Shown piece after piece: positions 1-8,418 of a stretch of 9,258 nt of DNA (positions are counted from its first letter, which is position 1; the number at the start of each line of letters is the position of its first letter). The notes under the pieces were generated by a model. The model was given only the letters and a program-made list of their open reading frames with translations. It made no database searches and was not told where the DNA came from. The stretch comes from an uncultured Clostridia bacterium (lineage in GTDB: Bacteria > Bacillota > Clostridia > TANB77 > CAG-508), in contig CAOXTD010000028.1 of assembly GCA_948560265.1 (NCBI GenBank), positions 1-9,258 on the forward strand, written 5' to 3'. Made by a program: the position numbers and the translations under genes.

Positions 1-611
1 GTATTTTCCCCAACTTCAATTGCTTTGTCTTCTACTTCAAAGTCTTCTACATTTGCTGTTGTATTGTTGTTGTAATGTGCTGTTACTTTGATATCAGCTT
101 TATTTACTTTTAATCCTTCGATTACATCGCTTCCTGTATATTCAGCTGTGATGTTTTCTAATGATTTTTCAATACCGTTTACTTTAATTGTTGTTGTGTT
201 TTCTAATGCTGTAATTGTAATTGTATTTTCCCCAACTTCAATTGCTTTGTCTTCTACTTCAAAGTCTTCTACATTTGCTGTTGTATTGTTGTTGTAATGT
301 GCTGTTACTTTAATATCAGCTTTATTTACTTTTAATCCTTCGATTACATCTGAACCTGTGTATTCAGCTGTAATTTCTGTTAATGTTTTAGCAATACCGT
401 TTACTTTAATTGTTGTTGTGTTTTCTAATGCTGTGATTGTAATTGTATTTTCCCCAACTTCAATTGCTTTGTCTTCTACTTCAAAGTTCTCAACAGTTTC
501 AGCTGTATCATTGTTGTAATGTACTGTTACTGTAATATCAGCTTTATTTACTTTTAATCCTTCAATTACGTCTTTTCCTGTATATTCAGCTGTGATGTTT
601 GTGATTGATTT
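1..611 (-). repeat. Near-identical 74-residue Ig-like repeats (222-bp period), at least 2.7 copies
   Basis: Three copies with YTG Tyr at residues 2600, 2674 and 2748, exactly 74 apart. The shared core is ITAEYTG-DVIEGLKVNK, AYI/ADI-VT-HYNN, then VE(D/N)FEVEDKAIEVGENTI and ENTTTIKVNG. The segment beginning at base 1 recurs at 223 and 445. Bases 1-60 and 223-282 are identical, while the third copy (near 445-611) has drifted. The Ig-like fold is inferred from strand pattern and the VGENT(I)T turn; the family (Big_3/Big_4-like?) is not certain. The array continues beyond position 1. Confidence 0.8.
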
Positions 612-3600
612 ACCTTCTACTGTAATAGTTGCTTTTGCTGTTGCTTCGTTGTGGTTTGCATCTCCTGCATAGGTTGCAGTGATTTCTGCAGTACCTGCTG
701 AAATACCTGTTATTACTCCTGCTTCATTAACTGTTGCAACTGCTGTATTATTACTTGTATAAGTTACATCTCCTATACCATTTCCACTTACTGTAGCTGT
801 TTTTCCTGCAATAATTGTTGCTGGGTTTAAACTAATAGCTACATCTTTTTGGTCAGCTTTTACGATTGTTACACTTAAATCTGTAATTGCTTCTGGTACA
901 TTGTAGTTTTTATATCCTGTATAGTCTTCTGCATAACCAAATGTTACTGTTACTGGTGTTGTTTCTCCAACTTCTGTTCTTCCTTCACCATAACTTGTAA
1001 TGATTAATCCTTCTGGTAATGTTACATTATCTTTTAATTGTACATTATGTACTTGTCCATCATAAGCAAACTCTGTTACAAAGTCATCTTTGCTAATTTC
1101 AAATGTTGCTGGTGTAATTGTTACAGATAAGTCTTTGATTGCATCTGGTACAACATAGTTTTTATATGATTCATTTGGATTTTTGTAACCAAATTTTACT
1201 GTAATTGGTGATGTTTTTCCTATATTTGTTCTTGGTTTTCCAAAGTCTGTAATAGTTAATTGCTCTGGTAATGTTACACCATCTTTTAATCTAACATTTT
1301 GTGGTTGTCCATTATAAGTAAACTCTGTTACGAAATCATCTGCGCTAATTTCTACTGGCGCTGGTTTGATTGTTACAGATAAGTTTGTAATTGCACTTGG
1401 TACAACATAATTTTTATATTTTACTGTTGGATCTTTATAACCAAATTTTACTGTTACACCTGCTGTTGTTCCTACGTTTGTTCTTGCTTTTCCAATGTCT
1501 GTAATCATTAATTCTTCTGGTAATGTTATACCGTCTTTTAACTTAACATTTTGTGGTTGTCCATTGTAGTTAAATTCTGTTATAAAGTCTTGTGCACTAA
1601 TTTCTACTACTGCTGCTTTAATTGTAATACTTAAACCTGTAATTGCATTTGGTACAACATAGTTTTGAGCTCCTGTAAAGTCTTCTGCATAACCAAATTT
1701 TACTGTTACTCCTAATTTTGTTCCTACATTCATTCTTGTAGTAGTATTGCTTGTGATTACCATTCCTTCTGGTAATTTATTAGCTTCTTTTAATTCTACT
1801 TTTTGTGGTTGTCCATTATAGCTAAATTCTGTTACAAAGTCATCTTTACTAATTTCTAATGTTGCTTGTTTAATAACTAAATTTAAAGTCTTAGTTGTTT
1901 GGTCAAGTTCATATCTTGTAGCATCTGTTACTCCAAATGTTACTGTTACTGATGTTTCTCCAACGTCGGTTCTTCCCTCACCAAAACTTTCAATTGTTAA
2001 TCCTTTTGGTAAAGTTGTTCCTTCTTTTAATTGAACTTTTTGTTCTTGACCGTTATATACAAATTCAGTAGTGAATTCTACATTACTTGTGTCAATTGTA
2101 ACAATTCCTATTGTTAATTCAAATGCTTTCACTTCTTCTAATTTTGCATCAAATTTACTTTGTAAATCTGTAATTGCTCTAGCTGCTTTTACTAATTCAT
2201 CAAATTCTTCCCAATTTGAATAATCTGTACTTGGTAATAAAGTAGCTAAGTATTTGTCTAATTCACGTTGATCCACTTCAACAGCATCTAATGCATCAAT
2301 TGCACTTTGGATTTCTTTTACTTTGTTATCAATTTCACTTTGTTTTGTTAATCCTTCTGTTCCTTTTAATGCTTCTGTTAATGCTGCATAGCTTTCTACT
2401 GTATAATCAGTTTCAACTAAATCGTTTGCTTTTTCAATAATAACTGTTAATTTAGAATTATCAATGTCTAATTTGCTCATAGCATCTTCTAAGGCTGCTT
2501 TTGCTTCTGCTATTTCTTCTACAGTTGCATTTCCTTTTGTTGCTATTGTTTCTGCATTTGTTTTAGCTGTCTCAAATGTTGCCCAAGTATCAATTGAATA
2601 ATCACTTTCTACTTTTGCTTTTGCTGTTTCAATGGTTGCTTTTAATTCTGAAACATCTATTAATCCTTTTACTGCATCTTCTAAAGCTGTTTTTGCATTA
2701 TTAATTTGTTGTTGTGTTGCGTTTTCATTTGCAATAACATCTTTTGCTGATTGAAGTGCATTTGCTAATACTTCATAAGTATTTGCTGTATAATCAGCTT
2801 GTTTATAATCTGCTGCTTCTACTGCTGCAATTACTTCTTCTAATTCTGTTATATCAGTTGTTAAGCCATTCATTGCATCTCTTAATGCTTGAATTGCATT
2901 TGTTACTTCTTCTTTGCTAGCATCTACTTTTAACGCTACATCTTGTGCAGCTCCATAAGCTGCTTCTAATACTGCCCAACTGTCTATTGAATAGTTATTT
3001 TCATCATAATTTGCATCTTCTACCTCTTGAATAATTGCATTTAATCCTGCAATATTTACTAATCCACTTACTGCTGAATCTAATGCTGCTTTTGCATCAT
3101 TAATTTCTGATTGTTTTGCATCTTTGTTGGCTACTACTGCTTTTGCATTTTGAAGAGCACTTGTTAAAGCTGCATAACTATTTGCTGTATGATCAACTGC
3201 TTGATAGTCTTCTGCTTCTACTGTTGCAATTGTTTCTTCTAACGCTGTTTTATCAGTTGTTAATCCTGCAATTGCTTCTTCTAATGCTAATTTAGCACCA
3301 TCAATTTGTTTTTGTGTTGCTCCCTCATTTGCTACTACTGTTTTTGCAACACCCAATGTTGTTGTATATGCATTCCAACTTTCTACTGTATAATCTTCTG
3401 CATTGTAATTTGCATTTTCTGCATCTTGAATTACTTTATTTAAACCTGAAATATTTACTAATCCACTTACAGCTTCTTCTAATGCTATTTTTGCTTCATT
3501 AATCTGGCTTTGTGTTGCATTTTCATTTGCAGCAACACCTTTAGCTGCTTGTAATGCATTTGTTAATGTTGCATAGCTATTTGCTGTGTAATCGGCTTGC

Positions 3601-6600
3601 TTATAATCTGCTGTTTCTACTGTTGTGATTAGTGCCTCTAGCTCTGCTCTATCAGTTGTCAAACCATTAATTGCTGTTTGTAATGCTGTTTTTGCTTCTG
3701 CTACTTCAGCTTTTGTTGCATTTTCTTTTGTTACTATATCTTTAGCTGCTTGTAATGCATCTGTGTATGTTTTCCAACTATCTACTGAGTAATCTTCTTG
3801 ATTATATCCTGCATTTTCTGCTGTTTGGATATCTGTTCTTAAAGCAGAAATATCTACTAATCCATTAACAGCTTCATCTAATGCTGTTTTTGCATTATTA
3901 ATTTGTTGTTGTGTTGCATTTTCATTTGCTACAATGTCCTTTGCTGCTTGTAACGCATTTGTTAATGCTCCATAACTTCCTACTGTATAGTTATCTGCAT
4001 TGTATCCTGCATTTTCTACTGCTGTGATTGCATTTTCTAATACAGTAGTATTTGTTCCTAATTCTCCAATTGCTTCTTCCAAATTTGCTTTTGCATTTGC
4101 TACTTCTTCTCTAGTAGCATCTACTTTTGCTGCCATATCTTTAGCTGCTTGTAGTGCATCTGTGTATGCTTTCCAGCTTTCTGGTGAATAATCATTTTCA
4201 TTATATCCTGCATTTTCTGCTGTTTCAATTGCATTGTTTAATCCTGCAATAGAAACTAATTCACTAACTGCATTATCTAATGTTGTTTTTGCTTCATTAA
4301 TTTGTTTTTGTGTTGCATCTTCATTTGCAACCATATCTTTTGCTGCTTGAAGTGCATCTGTTAATACTGTATAACTATTTGCTGTATAATCAGCTTGGTT
4401 ATAGTTTTCTGCTTCTACATTTGTGATTGCTGTTTCTAATGCTGTTTTATCAGTTGTTAAACCATCCATTGCATTTCTTAATGCTTGAATTGCTTCTTCA
4501 ACTTCAGTTTTTGTTGCATCTTTCTTTAGAGTGATGCTTTGTGCATCTTTACGAGCATTTTCTAATGCTTCCCAACTTGTTGTAGAATAATTATCTTTGT
4601 CATAATTTGCATCTTCTACTTCTTGGATAATTGCTTTTAAAGCTGTAATATCAACTAATTCTTTTTCTGCATTCTCTAATGCTTCTTTAGCACTATTGAT
4701 TTCTGATTGTTTTGCATCTTTATCTGCAACTACTGATTTTGCATCACTGATTGCATTTATTAATGTTACATAACTGTTTAATGTATAATTATTTGCTTGA
4801 TAATTTTTAGCTTCTACTGCATTAATGATTGCTTCTAACTCAGTTTTGTCAGTTGTAAAACCATTAATTGCTGTTTCTAAGTTTGTTTTCGCTGTTTCTA
4901 TTTCTTCTACAGTTGCATTTCCTTTTGCAATAACATCTTTAGCTGCTTGTAATGCATCTGTATATGTTTTCCAACTTGCTTCTGAATAATCACTTTCCAC
5001 ATATCCTGCTTCTTCTGCTGTTTTTACGCTTGCTTTTAAAGCAGAAATGTTGATTAATTCATTTACTGCATTTTCTAATGCTGTTTTTGCATCATTAATT
5101 TCTGATTGTTTTGCATCTTCATTTGCAACAATATCTTCTGCTGCTTGTAATGCACTTGTTAATGCTGTATAAGTTGCTTCGGTATAGTCTTCTGCTTTGT
5201 AACCTGCATTATTTACTGTATCAATTGCTGCTTCTAATTCTGTTTTATCAGTTGTTAAGCCATTAATTGCTTCTGCTAGTGCTTCTTTTGCACCATTTAC
5301 TTGTGTTTGTGTTGCTTCTTTATTGTTTAGTACTGATTTAGCTACACCTAATGTTGTTTGATAAAAGCTCCAACTATCTGTTGAATAGTCGCTTTCCACA
5401 TATCCTGCGTTTTCTGCATTTTGAATAGCAGTTCTTAATTCTGAAATATCTACTAGTTCATTTACTGCATTTTCTAATGTTGTTTTCGCATTATTAATTT
5501 GTTCTTGTGTTGCATTTTCGTCTGCTACAACTGCTTTTGCATTTTGAATAGCAGTTGTTAATTCTGTATAACTTGCTTCTGTATAGTTATTTGGGTCATA
5601 ATTTGCTTTTTCTACTTCTGCAATGGCACTTTCTAAACCTGTTTTAGTTGTTGTTAATCCTTCCATTGCTGTTTCTAAATTTGTTTTTGCTGTTTCTATT
5701 TCTTCTGCTGTTGCATCTGCTTTTGCTATTACATCTTTAGCTGCTTGTAATGCATCTGCATATGTTTTCCAGCTTTCTGGTGAATAATCATTTTGGTTAT
5801 ATCCTGCATCCTCTGCTGTTTTTACGCTTGCTTTTAAAGCAGAAATGCTGATTAATTCATTTACTGCATTTTCTAATGCTTCTTTAGCACTATTAATTTC
5901 TGATTGTTTTGCATCTTTGTTTGCTACTACTGCTTCTGCATCGCTAATTGCTTTTGTTAATGCTGCATAGCTATTTGTTGTATAATCTTCTGCTTTGTAT
6001 CCTGCGTTATTTACTACATCAATTGCTGCTTCTAATGCTGTTTTATCAGTTGTTAAACCTTTTACTGCATCTTCTAACGCCTTAGTTGCATTTTCGACTT
6101 CTTCTGTAGTTGCATTTTCTTTTGCTACTATTTCCTCTGCATTTTGAAGTGCATTTGTATATGCTTCCCAGCTTGCTTGTGAATAATCATTTTGATTATA
6201 TCCTGCATTTTCTGCATCTTGGATTGCTTGGTTTAATCCTGAAATATTTACTAAACCTTTTATTGCATTTTCTAATGCTATTTTTGCATTATTAATTTGT
6301 TCTTGTGTTGCATCTGGATTTGCTACTACTGCTTCTGCATCACTAATTGCATTTGTTAAAGCTTCATAGCTATTTGCTGTATAATCTTCTGCTTGGTAAT
6401 TTTCTTCTTTTACTGTTTTTATTAATTCTTCTAATCCTGATTTACTTGTTGTTAAACCATCTCTTGCTGCTTCTAATGCTGTTTTTGCTTCTTCTACTTC
6501 TACTGTAGTTGCATTTTCTTTTGCCACTATATCTTTTGCTGCTTGTAATGCATTCGCATATGTTTCCCAGCTTTCTTGTGAATAATCACTTTCAACATAT

Positions 6601-8381
6601 CCTGCATTTTCTACTTCTTGGATAACTGCTTTTAATCCTGCAATATTTACTAATTTATTAGTTGCATTCTCTAATGCTTCTTTAGCACTATTAATTTCTG
6701 ATTGTTTTGCATTTTCATTATTATTGATATCTTTAGCTGCTTGTAATGCATTTGTTACAGCTGAAAAACTTGCTTCCGTAAAGTCTGCTTGTTGATAATT
6801 TGCTGATTCAACTGTAGTAATTAAAGATTGTAATGCTGATTTGTCAGTTGTTAAACCAGACATTGCATCATTTAATGCTTTTGTTGCATCAGCAATTTCT
6901 TCTGCTGTTGCGTTTCCTTTTGCAATTACATCTTTAGCTGTTTGTAATGCATTTGTATATGTTTCCCAGCTTGCTGTTGAATAATCTGTTGAAACATAAT
7001 TTGCATCTTCTGCTGTTTTCACGCTTGCTTTTAAAGCAGAAATGTTTATCAAACCATTTACTGCACTTTCTAGTTCTGTTTTTGCACTATCAATTTCTAA
7101 TTGTTTTGCATTTGCATTATTATTAACATTTTTAGCTGCTTGCATAGCATTTGTTACAGCTGAAAAACTTGCTTCCGTAAAGTCTTCTGCATTTAGTTTT
7201 TCTGCATTATTAATAATTGCTTGTAATTCTGTTTTATCAGTAGTCAATCCTCGAATTGCCTCTTCTAAACCTAATTTTGCTCCATTTACTTGTGTTTGTG
7301 TTGCATTTATATTATTTAAGACACTATTTGCTACACTTAATGTTGTTTGATAAAAAGCCCAACTATCTTTTGAATAGTCATTTTCATTATAATTTGCTTT
7401 TTGTGCATTTTCAATAGCTGTTCTTAATTCTGAAATATCTACCAAATTATTTATTTCATTTCTAATAGCTGTTACTTTTCCATCTATTTGGGTTTGATTT
7501 GTTTCTGGTAAATTTAAAGCCACCATAAGATTAGCCCAAGTTGCTGAAGTATAATTTACTTCTTTTAATTCTTGTGCTTGTTTTTTTACCTCATTTAATT
7601 CTTTACTATTAACAATTTCATAGTCAAGTTCTTGTCTATAACCCATGATAAATGTTTCTGTTGCCTTATCATAAGTTGAGTTTCCTGCAAAGGTATATAG
7701 AATATAATTTCCTGTTTTTGATGGTACATCTACTGTAATAGATTTTCTTTGCCATATTCTTGTATATTCCTCAGATGTAGGTCTTGGCTCACCTGCTTTT
7801 TTCCATGCATAAGCAATGTAATAAACGCCTGACTCAGGATCTTCTGCATTAATTGTAACTTTAGATCCTAATTCTAGTTTTGCTTTTTGTGCTGGCATTG
7901 AATTAACATCAATAACTGGTCCAGTTGTATCTGGACTTGCACTAAATTCATCTACAACATAGAATGGTATTACAGTCCAATCTGTTGTATTTCCTTTGCT
8001 ATCTGCTGTACGGAAAAATAAAGTGTGTAAACCTGTGGTTTGTGGCACTTGTACTTTAACTGTACGTGTAGCTTTGGTAGTGCTCCATGTAGTTTTGCTT
8101 ACATTTACTACCTCTAAGATATACCAGTCCCACTTGTATTCAACAAATGCGATATTATCTCCTTCAGGGTCTGTTACCGTAACAGGAACAATACCATATC
8201 CATTTGGATTGCTGTTTGTTATAAATTCATTGGATTGTTTTAATACTTCACCTCCCATTTGCCCAAAAGTAATAGTCGGTGCTTTGTTTGTACTACCGGC
8301 TACTGTAAGTGGCATTATTAAAGTACTTAACATTACTATAATAATAGCCCACATTTTACTCATCTTTTTAGTTGGTTTCAT
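1..8381 (-). CDS. Giant secreted FIVAR/Ig-repeat surface protein, probable adhesin; C-terminus outside window
   Basis: One frame stays open from ATG at 8381 to the window edge: 2793 complete codons, roughly 300 kDa before the missing C-terminus. Order of parts: signal peptide (residues 1-28), two Ig-like domains (about 30-250), 28 FIVAR-like helical repeats (about 250-2085), five YDG/MBG-like Ig repeats (about 2088-2506), a Big_2-like domain (about 2507-2590), then 74-residue Ig-like repeats (2591 onward). The start is fixed by AGGAGG 7 nt upstream and a hydrophobic leader directly after it; the ATGs at codons 7 and 10 are poorer candidates. No Cys appears in the parts I translated (about 1-350 and 2040-2793), as is usual for Gram-positive surface proteins. 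FIVAR and Ig stalks are known from giant adhesins such as staphylococcal Ebh; adhesion here is inferred. An LPXTG, SLH or other anchor would have to lie beyond position 1. No enzyme motif was seen. Confidence 0.93.
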   Translation of the reverse strand, partial: MKPTKKMSKMWAIIIVMLSTLIMPLTVAGSTNKAPTITFGQMGGEVLKQSNEFITNSNPNGYGIVPVTVTDPEGDNIAFVEYKWDWYILEVVNVSKTTWSTTKATRTVKVQVPQTTGLHTLFFRTADSKGNTTDWTVIPFYVVDEFSASPDTTGPVIDVNSMPAQKAKLELGSKVTINAEDPESGVYYIAYAWKKAGEPRPTSEEYTRIWQRKSITVDVPSKTGNYILYTFAGNSTYDKATETFIMGYRQELDYEIVNSKELNEVKKQAQELKEVNYTSATWANLMVALNLPETNQTQIDGKVTAIRNEINNLVDISELRTAIENAQKANYNENDYSKDSWAFYQTTLSVANSVLNNINATQTQVNGAKLGLEEAIRGLTTDKTELQAIINNAEKLNAEDFTEASFSAVTNAMQAAKNVNNNANAKQLEIDSAKTELESAVNGLINISALKASVKTAEDANYVSTDYSTASWETYTNALQTAKDVIAKGNATAEEIADATKALNDAMSGLTTDKSALQSLITTVESANYQQADFTEASFSAVTNALQAAKDINNNENAKQSEINSAKEALENATNKLVNIAGLKAVIQEVENAGYVESDYSQESWETYANALQAAKDIVAKENATTVEVEEAKTALEAARDGLTTSKSGLEELIKTVKEENYQAEDYTANSYEALTNAISDAEAVVANPDATQEQINNAKIALENAIKGLVNISGLNQAIQDAENAGYNQNDYSQASWEAYTNALQNAEEIVAKENATTEEVENATKALEDAVKGLTTDKTALEAAIDVVNNAGYKAEDYTTNSYAALTKAISDAEAVVANKDAKQSEINSAKEALENAVNELISISALKASVKTAEDAGYNQNDYSPESWKTYADALQAAKDVIAKADATAEEIETAKTNLETAMEGLTTTKTGLESAIAEVEKANYDPNNYTEASYTELTTAIQNAKAVVADENATQEQINNAKTTLENAVNELVDISELRTAIQNAENAGYVESDYSTDSWSFYQTTLGVAKSVLNNKEATQTQVNGAKEALAEAINGLTTDKTELEAAIDTVNNAGYKAEDYTEATYTALTSALQAAEDIVANEDAKQSEINDAKTALENAVNELINISALKASVKTAEEAGYVESDYSEASWKTYTDALQAAKDVIAKGNATVEEIETAKTNLETAINGFTTDKTELEAIINAVEAKNYQANNYTLNSYVTLINAISDAKSVVADKDAKQSEINSAKEALENAEKELVDITALKAIIQEVEDANYDKDNYSTTSWEALENARKDAQSITLKKDATKTEVEEAIQALRNAMDGLTTDKTALETAITNVEAENYNQADYTANSYTVLTDALQAAKDMVANEDATQKQINEAKTTLDNAVSELVSIAGLNNAIETAENAGYNENDYSPESWKAYTDALQAAKDMAAKVDATREEVANAKANLEEAIGELGTNTTVLENAITAVENAGYNADNYTVGSYGALTNALQAAKDIVANENATQQQINNAKTALDEAVNGLVDISALRTDIQTAENAGYNQEDYSVDSWKTYTDALQAAKDIVTKENATKAEVAEAKTALQTAINGLTTDRAELEALITTVETADYKQADYTANSYATLTNALQAAKGVAANENATQSQINEAKIALEEAVSGLVNISGLNKVIQDAENANYNAEDYTVESWNAYTTTLGVAKTVVANEGATQKQIDGAKLALEEAIAGLTTDKTALEETIATVEAEDYQAVDHTANSYAALTSALQNAKAVVANKDAKQSEINDAKAALDSAVSGLVNIAGLNAIIQEVEDANYDENNYSIDSWAVLEAAYGAAQDVALKVDASKEEVTNAIQALRDAMNGLTTDITELEEVIAAVEAADYKQADYTANTYEVLANALQSAKDVIANENATQQQINNAKTALEDAVKGLIDVSELKATIETAKAKVESDYSIDTWATFETAKTNAETIATKGNATVEEIAEAKAALEDAMSKLDIDNSKLTVIIEKANDLVETDYTVESYAALTEALKGTEGLTKQSEIDNKVKEIQSAIDALDAVEVDQRELDKYLATLLPSTDYSNWEEFDELVKAARAITDLQSKFDAKLEEVKAFELTIGIVTIDTSNVEFTTEFVYNGQEQKVQLKEGTTLPKGLTIESFGEGRTDVGETSVTVTFGVTDATRYELDQTTKTLNLVIKQATLEISKDDFVTEFSYNGQPQKVELKEANKLPEGMVITSNTTTRMNVGTKLGVTVKFGYAEDFTGAQNYVVPNAITGLSITIKAAVVEISAQDFITEFNYNGQPQNVKLKDGITLPEELMITDIGKARTNVGTTAGVTVKFGYKDPTVKYKNYVVPSAITNLSVTIKPAPVEISADDFVTEFTYNGQPQNVRLKDGVTLPEQLTITDFGKPRTNIGKTSPITVKFGYKNPNESYKNYVVPDAIKDLSVTITPATFEISKDDFVTEFAYDGQVHNVQLKDNVTLPEGLIITSYGEGRTEVGETTPVTVTFGYAEDYTGYKNYNVPEAITDLSVTIVKADQKDVAISLNPATIIAGKTATVSGNGIGDVTYTSNNTAVATVNEAGVITGISAGTAEITATYAGDANHNEATAKATITVEGKSITNITAEYTGKDVIEGLKVNKADITVTVHYNNDTAETVENFEVEDKAIEVGENTITITALENTTTIKVNGIAKTLTEITAEYTGSDVIEGLKVNKADIKVTAHYNNNTTANVEDFEVEDKAIEVGENTITITALENTTTIKVNGIEKSLENITAEYTGSDVIEGLKVNKADIKVTAHYNNNTTANVEDFEVEDKAIEVGEN
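612..863 (-). other. Single Big_2-like Ig domain
   Basis: About residues 2507-2590. The order VAISLNPATIIAGKTATV, YTSNNTAVATVNEAGVITG, then SAGTAEITATYAGD is the hallmark of bacterial Ig-like group 2 (Big_2, PF02368): a leading L-P strand, S-N--VATV, G-ITG, and an AGTA-IT-T strand. It appears once, between two arrays of other Ig types, and looks like a linker domain. Big_2 domains are common in adhesins such as intimins and in cell-wall proteins. Confidence 0.85.
864..2119 (-). repeat. Five tandem Ig-like repeats of YDG/MBG type, 84-residue period
   Basis: Each unit starts (V/L)EIS--DFVTEF-YNGQ, continues -V-LK----LPE-L-I and --R--VG, then FGY, NYVVP, and closes LSVTIKPA. The Y of Y(N/D)GQ falls at residues 2109, 2188, 2272, 2356 and 2440. 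The spacing is therefore 79 for the first unit and then 84, 84, 84. The first unit is shorter and lacks NYVVP. The pattern agrees with bacterial YDG/MBG Ig-like stalk domains; the exact Pfam assignment is my inference. These domains form rigid beta-sandwich stalks in surface proteins. Confidence 0.75.
2120..2285 (-). repeat. FIVAR-like unit R28, short divergent C-terminal cap
   Basis: This is the last helical unit, about 55 residues. It contains DQRELDKYLATLLPSTDYS, then NWEEFDELVKAARAITDL. Its Trp2057 lies 124 residues after the Trp of R26, against the usual 133. The NAT--E/Q segment is missing and the third helix reads FDAKLEEVKAFE. It marks the change from helical to beta-sandwich repeats. 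Confidence 0.7.
2286..7442 (-). repeat. Array of 13 two-unit FIVAR super-repeats (R2-R27), 133-residue period
   Basis: Twenty-six units of 66-67 residues alternate strictly. A-units carry DYS--SW, with Trp at residues 341, 472, 605, 738, 871, 1004, 1137, 1270, 1403, 1536, 1669, 1802 and 1933, and usually end GLTTDK. B-units carry Tyr or Phe at that place (F406, F539, Y672 and so on) and usually end LVNI. Both share ALQAAK and NAT--E/Q segments followed by AK-ALE-A, matching the FIVAR family (PF07554, three-helix modules of surface proteins). From Trp472 to Trp1802 every interval is exactly 133 residues (399 bp); the first and last intervals are 131. The likely role is a long, regular, rod-like stalk. 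Ligand binding by individual FIVAR units is possible but not shown by the sequence. Confidence 0.9.
7443..7636 (-). repeat. FIVAR-like unit R1, divergent N-terminal cap
   Basis: This is the first helical unit (about residues 249-313). It contains KELNEVKKQAQELKEVNY, then SATWANL and NQTQIDGKV. The conserved aromatic is Trp282, only 59 residues before the Trp of unit R2, so it stands outside the 133-residue A/B rhythm that follows. It lacks the usual AK-V-A--NAT segment. I interpret it as a capping unit joining the Ig-like head to the stalk. Confidence 0.7.
7640..8297 (-). other. N-terminal head: two Ig-like domains, Trp-rich
   Basis: About 220 residues precede the repeat stalk. Domain 1 (about 30-145) begins KAPTITFG, has a VTVTDPEGDNIAFVEY strand pair, a WDWY cluster, and ends VIPFYVVDEF. 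Domain 2 (about 150-250) begins TTGPVIDV, contains VTINAEDPESGVYYI, and ends TFIMGY. The DPEG(D) and DPESG turns, with alternating hydrophobic residues, are typical of bacterial Ig/FN3-like sandwiches. Six Trp occur here, whereas the repeats carry about one per two units. I infer that this is the distal, possibly ligand-binding tip. The exact family is not recognised and no catalytic motif is seen. Confidence 0.6.
8298..8381 (-). other. Sec signal peptide of the giant protein
   Basis: Residues 1-28. The basic start MKPTKKMSK is followed by a hydrophobic core, WAIIIVMLSTLIMPL, and a small-residue end, TVAGS. Cleavage is likely after Ala28 or Gly29. There is no lipobox cysteine, so this is an ordinary secretory leader and not a lipoprotein signal. 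No YSIRK-G/S motif is visible. Confidence 0.88.
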
Positions 8382-8388
8382 TGTATAC

Positions 8389-8394
8389 CCTCCT
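8389..8394 (-). promoter_or_regulatory. Ribosome binding site AGGAGG
   Basis: AGGAGG lies 7 nt upstream of the ATG at 8381. It is a full Shine-Dalgarno match and decides the start codon over the ATGs at codons 7 and 10. Confidence 0.92.
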
Positions 8395-8418
8395 AATATT
8401 TTTTATCTCACATTTACC

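Noticed and set aside
88..297. Plus-strand open frame over the 74-residue repeats
   Set aside because: A shadow of repeats whose minus-strand frame is coherent and continuous with the rest of the gene.
3314..7350. Several short plus-strand open frames (3314-3502, 4000-4191, 6110-6295, 7042-7350) rich in Leu/Phe/Ala
   Set aside because: All are antisense reflections of Lys/Glu/Asn/Ala-rich FIVAR codons. None has an RBS or its own context.
1..7640. Regular direct repeats taken as CRISPR or noncoding satellite DNA
   Set aside because: All periods (222, 252, 399 bp) are multiples of 3, no spacers exist, and the whole stretch is a single open frame of recognisable domains.
1..8381. Possible frameshift or pseudogene in the giant frame
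   Set aside because: No stop interrupts the frame from 8381 to the window edge, and the repeat spacing stays at whole codons throughout.
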